64,000 nucleotides of DNA from NCBI RefSeq assembly GCF_030145815.1, contig NZ_JAIXHL010000012.1, positions 96,174 to 160,173 of the forward strand. The letters run 5' to 3'. Of this stretch, positions 58,887 through 64,000 are shown piece after piece. The notes beneath the pieces are model-generated. The model ran no database searches, was not told the DNA's origin, and saw nothing but the letters and a program-made list of their open reading frames with translations. A program made the position numbers and the translations under genes. Positions within the stretch are counted from its first letter, which is position 1. Every line of letters starts with the position of its first letter. This DNA comes from Sphingomonas sp. (GTDB lineage: Bacteria; Pseudomonadota; Alphaproteobacteria; Sphingomonadales; Sphingomonadaceae).

Positions 58887-59804
58887 TCATTCCTCCCCCT
58901 TCTTCGCACGCGGCTTGGCGGGCTTGCGGGGCTTTTTCACAACGTCGGACTCGGCCGGAGCCGCACCCGCATGGGGCGAGGCCTTGCCGATGCCGGTATC
59001 CTCGGGACCGTCGCTGGTCTTGGGCTTGCGCACGCGTGCCTTGACCGGCTTCACCGAGTCATCGGCCTGCTTGACCTGATCGGCGGTCGCCGGGGTCGGC
59101 GCGCCCTTTGCCTCGGGGGCAGCGGCGGGCTTGTCCTCGACCTTGGCCGCAGGCGGCGGGGCCGGAGGCGCGGGGGGCGGCGGCGGCGCGACGTATTTCT
59201 CGTCGCCCGGCAGCACATATTGCGCGCCTTCCCACGGGCTCATGAAATCGAAATTGCGGAAGTCCTGCGCCAGCTGCACCGGCTCATAGACCACGCGCTT
59301 GTCGGCTTCGGAATAACGCAGCTCGACGAACCCGGAGAGCGGGAAGTCCTTGCGCTGCGGATGCCCGCGGAAACCATAATCGGTCAGAATGCGGCGGAGG
59401 TCCGAGTTGCCCTCGAACAGCACGCCGTACATGTCGTACACTTCACGCTCGAGCCAGCCGGCGACCGGCCAGATCGACGTCACCGACGGCACCGGCTGCA
59501 CCTCGTCCGTCGTCACGCGGACGCGGATGCGGTGGTTGCGGGTGTAGCTGAGCAGCATGTAGCAGACATCGAACCGCTCGGCGCGCTCGGGGTAATCCAC
59601 CCCGGCGATCTCCATCAGCGCCTGATACTGCAGGCCCGCGCCGTCACGCAGCGCGATCATCGCCTCGACCAGCCGCGCGCGATCGACAGTCAGATTGACC
59701 TCACCGACCAGGTCGGTCGCCTCGATCAGCATATCGCCCAGCGCAGCCTGCGCCGCCGCGATCACGCCATCATTGGCGGCATATTTGGGAGCCGGGGCCT
59801 TCAT
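58887..59804 (-). CDS. nuoC: NADH-quinone oxidoreductase subunit C with low-complexity tail
   Basis: 305 residues from ATG 59804, in ATGA overlap with nuoB. Residues 1 to about 195 are the 30-kDa subunit: [50 protein letters not shown] is the signature region. Beyond about residue 200 comes a tail of Pro, Ala, Lys and Glu ([30 protein letters not shown]), which is absent from most NuoC proteins and likely disordered. Confidence 0.95.
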   Translation of the reverse strand: MKAPAPKYAANDGVIAAAQAALGDMLIEATDLVGEVNLTVDRARLVEAMIALRDGAGLQYQALMEIAGVDYPERAERFDVCYMLLSYTRNHRIRVRVTTDEVQPVPSVTSIWPVAGWLEREVYDMYGVLFEGNSDLRRILTDYGFRGHPQRKDFPLSGFVELRYSEADKRVVYEPVQLAQDFRNFDFMSPWEGAQYVLPGDEKYVAPPPPPAPPAPPPAAKVEDKPAAAPEAKGAPTPATADQVKQADDSVKPVKARVRKPKTSDGPEDTGIGKASPHAGAAPAESDVVKKPRKPAKPRAKKGEE

Positions 59805-60373
59805 CGCGTCACCGTGCCGATGCGGCGGATCTTCCGCTGAAGCTGCATCACGCCATAGAGCAGCGCCTCGGCAGTCGGGGGACAGCCGGGGACATAGATG
59901 TCGACCGGCACGATCCTGTCGCACCCGCGCACGACGCTGTAGCTATAATGGTAATAGCCGCCGCCATTGGCGCAGCTGCCCATCGAGATGACGTATTTCG
60001 GCTCCGACATCTGGTCGTAGACGCGGCGCAGCGCCGGGGCCATCTTGTTGCACAAGGTGCCGGCGACGATCATCACGTCCGACTGACGCGGGGACGCGCG
60101 CGGGGCGGCGCCGAACCGCTCCATGTCGTAGCGCGGCATGTTGACGTGGATCATCTCGACCGCGCAGCAGGCAAGGCCGAACGTCATCCACCACAGCGAA
60201 CCGGTGCGCGCCCATTGGAACAGCTCCTCGGTCGAGGTGACGAGGAAGCCCTTGTCATTGAGCTCGCCATTCAGGTCGTTGAAGAACGACTGATCGGGCT
60301 GCACCACCGCGCCACCAGCCATCGGCTGACCCTGGGCATTGAGGATCGGAGAGGTCGTATTCATCTGGCTCAT
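59801..60373 (-). CDS. nuoB: NADH-quinone oxidoreductase subunit B
   Basis: 190 residues. N2 4Fe-4S cluster ligands: adjacent Cys pair in GLACCAVEM, Cys in [11 protein letters not shown] and in [14 protein letters not shown] 60373 overlaps the nuoA stop. N2 is the last cluster before ubiquinone. Confidence 0.97.
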   Translation of the reverse strand: MSQMNTTSPILNAQGQPMAGGAVVQPDQSFFNDLNGELNDKGFLVTSTEELFQWARTGSLWWMTFGLACCAVEMIHVNMPRYDMERFGAAPRASPRQSDVMIVAGTLCNKMAPALRRVYDQMSEPKYVISMGSCANGGGYYHYSYSVVRGCDRIVPVDIYVPGCPPTAEALLYGVMQLQRKIRRIGTVTR

Positions 60374-60744
60374 TCCCAATCCAGCGCGCCGACCTTCCAC
60401 GCATAGGCAAGGCCCAGCGCGAGTTCGGCGATGAAGATCATCATGCTGATCCACGCGGCCCAGCCCAGGTCGAACACCGTGACCGCCCAGGGGAACAGGA
60501 ACGCCGCTTCCAGATCGAAGATGATGAAGAGGATCGCGACGAGGTAGAAGCGCACGTCGAACTGGCTGCGCGAATCCTCGAACGCGGGGAAACCGCATTC
60601 ATATTCGGTGAGCTTTTCCGGCGTCGGCTGATGCGCTCCGGTGAAGCGGGCCGCGATCATGGGCAGGAAGACAAAGGCGCTCGACAGCACCAGCGCCACA
60701 CCCAGGAACAGCAGGATCGGCAGATATTCGATTAGGTCGACCAA
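60370..60744 (-). CDS. nuoA: NADH-quinone oxidoreductase subunit A
   Basis: 124 residues, three helices. [42 protein letters not shown] is the signature, with the Cys of the quinone-chamber loop. The start is TTG 60744 with GAGGGG upstream and no usable ATG. It is the first gene of the nuo run; 117 bp separate it from the TPR gene upstream, without a clear promoter by eye. Confidence 0.96.
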   Translation of the reverse strand: MVDLIEYLPILLFLGVALVLSSAFVFLPMIAARFTGAHQPTPEKLTEYECGFPAFEDSRSQFDVRFYLVAILFIIFDLEAAFLFPWAVTVFDLGWAAWISMMIFIAELALGLAYAWKVGALDWE

Positions 60745-60861
60745 GACGGCCCCTCGCGGTTGCGGAATCTTCGGGTCGCTTTAGGCCGATGGCAGGGGGG
60801 CATCAAGGGCGGAAACCGGTGAGAATCACTCGCAATATGCGGACCTAGTCCCGCGCCGCGC

Positions 60862-62022
60862 TCAACCGCGAACGGGCGTCAAATCCGCAGCGGCAGAGAT
60901 GCGCGGCTCGCGCGTTCCCGTCGGGATGACATCGTGAAACATGTGCGAGGGGATCAGCGTCAGCCAGCCTGCGCGCGGCTTCAGCCAGACCCGATCCCAG
61001 CACGGCTCGAAACCGGGCAAAATCTGGTCGCATCCACCCAGTTCGAGCGCCCCGGCACGACCCGCGCCTGCTCGGACACTGTCGGGGACGGCAACGTGGT
61101 AGATTGCGGTCAGATACCCGGCCTGATGGACGTGCTGGCGATTGGACGCGTCGGCGAGGAGGACGGTGGAAATGCTGTCGAGCGTCGCCGCCGTCGGTGA
61201 CCGCTCGCCCTCCAGACCGAACCGCGCGGGATCTTCGGCGGCGCGCTCCAGCTCGGCGCGAAAAAAGGCGAGCAATGCGTTCCAGGCAGGTTTTCCCGCC
61301 GCGCGTGGCGTGGTGTTGAGGTGGAACTCGGCGCTATGAGGGCTGGCGGGGGGATCGGCGACGATCTCCGCCGCCAGCATCTGGTTGAACGATTCGATCC
61401 CACCGAACTCCGCTGGCGGCTCAAACGGGATGCGCAGCGGCTGCGCATGCGGGTTCATCACCGCCAGAGCAGCGTCACGTTGACCCGCAGCGCTCAGCGC
61501 GGCGGCGCGCCACGCGCGGCCGATTGCGGTGTCGCGATAGGCGGGCGGTAAATCCTGCCAATCGGCCAGCCAGCGATCGGCAGGACGCTCGACGCGCAAT
61601 GCGAACAGCCGCTCCATCGCGCCCAGATCGAATCCGGGCAGGTCGAGCGCCCGGCGATAGGCGGCGATCGCGGCCTCGGGTTGATCCTGGATGGTGAGCA
61701 GATTGCCCCAGATCCGGGCAAGATTGGCGCGGGGAGATCGATCAAGGCCGGTGCGGCACGCGGTGATGGCCGCCGCCACATCGCCCAGTCGCGCGCGCAC
61801 CTTGGCCAGCTCGGCCCAGGGCTCGAACCCGTCCGGGTCGGCCGCGAGACTGGCTTCGAGCGCAGCGCGCGCCTTGCGGGGCCGGCGCAATCGCTCCTGC
61901 AGCACGCCGATCCGGGCGAGGAGCTGCGGCGATCCGGGTTGCCGCGCGAGGGCAGCCTCAGCCAATTCGAGCTGAAGCGCATGGGGAACACGGCGTTCCC
62001 GACGATCTCGCCACTCGATCAC
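60862..62022 (-). CDS. TPR protein with C-terminal putative 2OG-Fe(II) oxygenase domain
   Basis: 386 residues. Tetratricopeptide-like helices from residue 15 to about 190 (ALARQPGSPQLLARIGVLQERLRRPRKARAALEASLAADP and following). The C-terminal part matches the putative 2OG-Fe(II) oxygenase class that follows TPRs: HQAGYLTAIYHVAVPD for the first metal His, and LIPSHMFHDVIPTGTREPRISAAADL for the last His and the 2-oxoglutarate Arg. Expected to hydroxylate a protein or small molecule; target unknown. Confidence 0.75.
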   Translation of the reverse strand: MIEWRDRRERRVPHALQLELAEAALARQPGSPQLLARIGVLQERLRRPRKARAALEASLAADPDGFEPWAELAKVRARLGDVAAAITACRTGLDRSPRANLARIWGNLLTIQDQPEAAIAAYRRALDLPGFDLGAMERLFALRVERPADRWLADWQDLPPAYRDTAIGRAWRAAALSAAGQRDAALAVMNPHAQPLRIPFEPPAEFGGIESFNQMLAAEIVADPPASPHSAEFHLNTTPRAAGKPAWNALLAFFRAELERAAEDPARFGLEGERSPTAATLDSISTVLLADASNRQHVHQAGYLTAIYHVAVPDSVRAGAGRAGALELGGCDQILPGFEPCWDRVWLKPRAGWLTLIPSHMFHDVIPTGTREPRISAAADLTPVRG

Positions 62023-62124
62023 ATGCCGCCCTCATTGTTCGTGCAATGGCTTATGCGCGGATGCGGAAGCTCACAAGCACGTACAGCGCGCGGTCGGCCA
62101 TGCACGAAGGCATCAGCGCGTGGG

Positions 62125-63012
62125 TCAGGGAAACGGAAATGCCACCAGCGTGTCAGCGCCGCGCGGCGGCTGGTCCGGCTTGCTCGCGCCCGGCCAGCCG
62201 GCATCGGCGACGATGAGCAATCGGTTGCCGTCGCGGACGAGCTGAGTCGGGTCCGCCAGCGGCGCACCGCGCTGCACCACCGCGACATCGATCTGCGCCC
62301 CGTTGATGCGAAACCGGACCAGCGATCCCGGGCTGCTGCCATTGTGAATCGCGTAATACTCCTCGCCGACGCGGACCAGGCCGTCGAGCCCGCGCAAAGG
62401 CTTGTCCCCCGCCATGGGCAACAGCGTGCGCGCCTTGGTCTTGAGGTCGACGGTGGCAATCCCCCGGCCATAATCGGCGACCACCAGGTGCCGGCCGTCA
62501 GCGGTCAACGCCGTCCCCTGCGCCGAACGGGCCACGCCGGGGGCGATCAGCGGGTCAAGCTTGCCGCCGCGCAGCCGATACACCGCGCCGTTCAGGCCAT
62601 CCGACACGAATACCTCGCCATTCGCGGCCGAAACATCGCCGGGATGGAAGCCAGGTCCGGGCGAGACTTTCGCCGTGAGCCGCCCCTTGCGGTCCACCGC
62701 GACCAGCGCGCCGGACTCGCATTTCGCGACGTCGGGAAGATCGGGGCAATCGGTCGCGATCCACAGCCAGTTGCGCCGCGCGTCCCAGGCCAGCCCCATC
62801 GGGTGCAGCGTACCCGCCGGCATCGCCATGCTGGCATCGGCACCCGCGCGGCGGATCAGGATGGTACGATCGAGCACGCTCGACAGCCAGATGGTCTGGC
62901 CGTCAGTCGCGACCCCCTCGACCAACCGGTGCTGGGGCGGCGCGGAATAGATCGTCGTGGGGGCGTCGGTCGCTGCGCTCAACGCCAACAGCAATGCCCC
63001 CGCCCGGATCAC
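62125..63012 (-). CDS. Secreted beta-propeller (SMP-30/YncE-like)
   Basis: 295 residues from GTG 63012, in GTGA overlap with the upstream phosphatase gene. Signal peptide VIRAGALLLALSAATDAPTT. Repeated blades such as VEGVATDGQTIWLSSV, NWLWIATDC, GEVFVSDGLNGAVYRL, GRHLVVADYGRGIATVDL and NRLLIVADAG. Four Cys-free blades except CPDLPDVAKC. Ligand or enzyme activity unknown. Confidence 0.8.
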   Translation of the reverse strand: MIRAGALLLALSAATDAPTTIYSAPPQHRLVEGVATDGQTIWLSSVLDRTILIRRAGADASMAMPAGTLHPMGLAWDARRNWLWIATDCPDLPDVAKCESGALVAVDRKGRLTAKVSPGPGFHPGDVSAANGEVFVSDGLNGAVYRLRGGKLDPLIAPGVARSAQGTALTADGRHLVVADYGRGIATVDLKTKARTLLPMAGDKPLRGLDGLVRVGEEYYAIHNGSSPGSLVRFRINGAQIDVAVVQRGAPLADPTQLVRDGNRLLIVADAGWPGASKPDQPPRGADTLVAFPFP

Positions 63013-63824
63013 CGCAGCGACGAGGCGAGCAGCTTGTGCAGCTTGGAGTGGATCGCGTCGTTGGCGGCCAGGATTTCGCCCTTGGCATGGGCATTGTCGG
63101 TGCCGCGGAAATCGGTGACGAACCCGCCCGCTTCCTTGACCAGCAGGATGCCCGCCGCCGTATCCCACGGTTTGAGGCCGCTCTCCCAAAAGCCGTCATA
63201 GCGACCGGCGGCGACCCAGGCGAGGTCGAGCGCGGCCGATCCGAAGCGGCGGATGCCGGCGACTTCGGGCGCGACTGCGCCGAAAATGCGGCTCCATTCG
63301 GCAAAATTGCCGTGACCCAGGAACGGGATGCCGGTGGCAATCAGCGTGTCGGCGAGGTCGCGGCGCGACGAGACGCGCAGCCGCTGGTCCTGAACCCAGG
63401 CGCCCCGGCCCTTTTCGGCCCAGAAGCTTTCATCGGTGATCGGCTGATAGACATAGCCGTGCGTGATCTCGGGCTTGCCCTGGCTGCCGAAGGGATCCTC
63501 AACCGCGATCGACATGCAGAAGTGCGGGATGCCGTGGAGGAAGTTGGTGGTGCCGTCGAGCGGATCGATGATCCAGCGCGGCTTGTCGGGATCGCCCGCG
63601 ATCTGCCCGCGCTCCTCGACCAGAAAGCCCCAGTCGGGCCGCGCCTTGCGCAGTTCCTCGATCAGCGTGTCTTCGGCGCGCTTGTCGGCCATCGACACGA
63701 AATCCGCCGGCCCCTTGCGGCTGACCTGCAGCTGCTGGACTTCGTTGAAGTCGCGCCGCAACCGCGGCCCCGCCTTGCGCGCGGCACGCTCGATGACGGT
63801 GATGAGGCCGGAATGGGAAACCAT
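63009..63824 (-). CDS. suhB: Inositol monophosphatase family protein
   Basis: 271 residues. Metal-binding motifs: Glu in LVEERG, WIIDPLDGTTNFLHGIPHFCMSI and the C-terminal WDTAAGILLVKEAGGFVTDFRG. It hydrolyses inositol phosphate or a related sugar phosphate; in E. coli SuhB also acts in rRNA transcription. ATG 63824. First gene of a two-gene unit with the beta-propeller gene. Confidence 0.93.
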   Translation of the reverse strand: MVSHSGLITVIERAARKAGPRLRRDFNEVQQLQVSRKGPADFVSMADKRAEDTLIEELRKARPDWGFLVEERGQIAGDPDKPRWIIDPLDGTTNFLHGIPHFCMSIAVEDPFGSQGKPEITHGYVYQPITDESFWAEKGRGAWVQDQRLRVSSRRDLADTLIATGIPFLGHGNFAEWSRIFGAVAPEVAGIRRFGSAALDLAWVAAGRYDGFWESGLKPWDTAAGILLVKEAGGFVTDFRGTDNAHAKGEILAANDAIHSKLHKLLASSLR

Positions 63825-63837
63825 AAAGCACCTATAG

Positions 63838-63861
63838 CCCTCTCCCCTTCAGGGGAGAGGG
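63838..63861. repeat. Short palindromic hairpin upstream of suhB
   Basis: CCCTCTCCCC (63838-63847) and GGGGAGAGGG (63852-63861), perfect 10-bp stem, with GGGAGAGGGG again a few bases later (63865-63874). A form seen in intergenic repeats of many proteobacteria. Confidence 0.75.
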
Positions 63862-63889
63862 TTGGGAGAGGGGAATGAAGGGAGACAGC

Positions 63890-64000
63890 CCTGGAATGCA
63901 GGGCCCCCCCACCCCCCCAAAAACCCCCAGGGGGGAGGGGGATAGTTATATGTGGAGTATAAAAAAAAAGCGAGGGCCGCCCCCAAGAGAGTAGTGTGTT
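63890..64000. other. Low-complexity window end, probable contig-end artefact
   Basis: Runs of seven C, seven C, five A, five C, six G, five G and nine A within about 90 bases, then GAGAGTAGTGTGTT. No coding frame is supported and the base composition is not like the rest of the window. Most likely poor-quality sequence near a contig end. Confidence 0.6.

Noticed and set aside
1..64000. CRISPR arrays, insertion sequences, prophage or toxin-antitoxin genes
   Set aside because: No regularly spaced direct repeats, transposases, phage genes or toxin-like pairs were seen; xerD is the chromosomal housekeeping type.

Overview
The window is GC-rich chromosomal DNA, most likely from a sphingomonad (Sphingomonas or a close relative, Alphaproteobacteria). 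The main reasons are gene orders typical of alphaproteobacteria: dut-coaBC-ubiB-ubiE next to mutM-rpsT-dnaA, and nuoA-N followed by birA, coaX, rnj and a DUF1467 gene. CTTCGACA-type and CGTCRCCCCRGC-type short palindromic repeats, common in sphingomonads, support this. I see no phage, insertion sequence, plasmid or CRISPR feature. Genes are packed tightly and many start codons overlap the previous stop (ATGA, GTGA, TGATG, TTGA).

Layout. 0-3.2 kb: a + strand run of DoxX protein, MFS exporter with a fused soluble tail, and an alginate-export-type outer-membrane protein. 3.2-6.5 kb: a LysR regulator divergent from pirin and a second DoxX protein, facing a Tat-exported haloperoxidase-like hydrolase. 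6.6-10.3 kb: a beta-propeller/Y_Y_Y sensor kinase with its NarL-type regulator, then tRNA-Arg(CCU). 10.3-13.5 kb: DUF1178, nitrilase-family, glutaredoxin and ComF genes, divergent from a methyltransferase. 13.5-15 kb: a DUF465 gene and a TerC gene, each preceded by a copy of the same 48-nt structured element. 15-16.2 kb: MutT and three Flp pilin genes. 16.2-20 kb: accA, xerD and a large secreted protein. 20-28 kb: aroK-aroB, dnaA, rpsT, mutM, ubiE-ubiB. 28-32 kb: coaBC, lipoprotein hydrolase, dut, a secreted protein and a ThiF/MoeB protein. 32-39 kb: amidohydrolase, DUF1244, pyruvate kinase, HAD hydrolase, L36, DUF4136 lipoprotein, M14 peptidase, TonB-C-like protein, GNAT.

39-60.7 kb, minus strand: all fourteen nuo genes of the respiratory complex I, then birA, coaX, rnj and DUF1467. 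This run carries eight intercalated small or secreted genes, an extra 121-residue tail on NuoH, a low-complexity tail on NuoC and a His-rich loop in NuoL. Each of its five gaps longer than 100 bp holds an inverted repeat, and one repeat copy sits in frame inside birA. 60.8-63.8 kb: a TPR/2OG-oxygenase-like protein, a secreted beta-propeller and an inositol-monophosphatase-family enzyme. The last ~100 bases look like low-quality contig-end sequence.

The strongest candidates for something undescribed are the paired 48-nt RNA-like element upstream of DUF465 and terC (lengths of every segment identical, four of six inner base pairs changed in compensating fashion), the palindromic repeat translated inside birA, and the set of extra genes and extensions inside the nuo operon.
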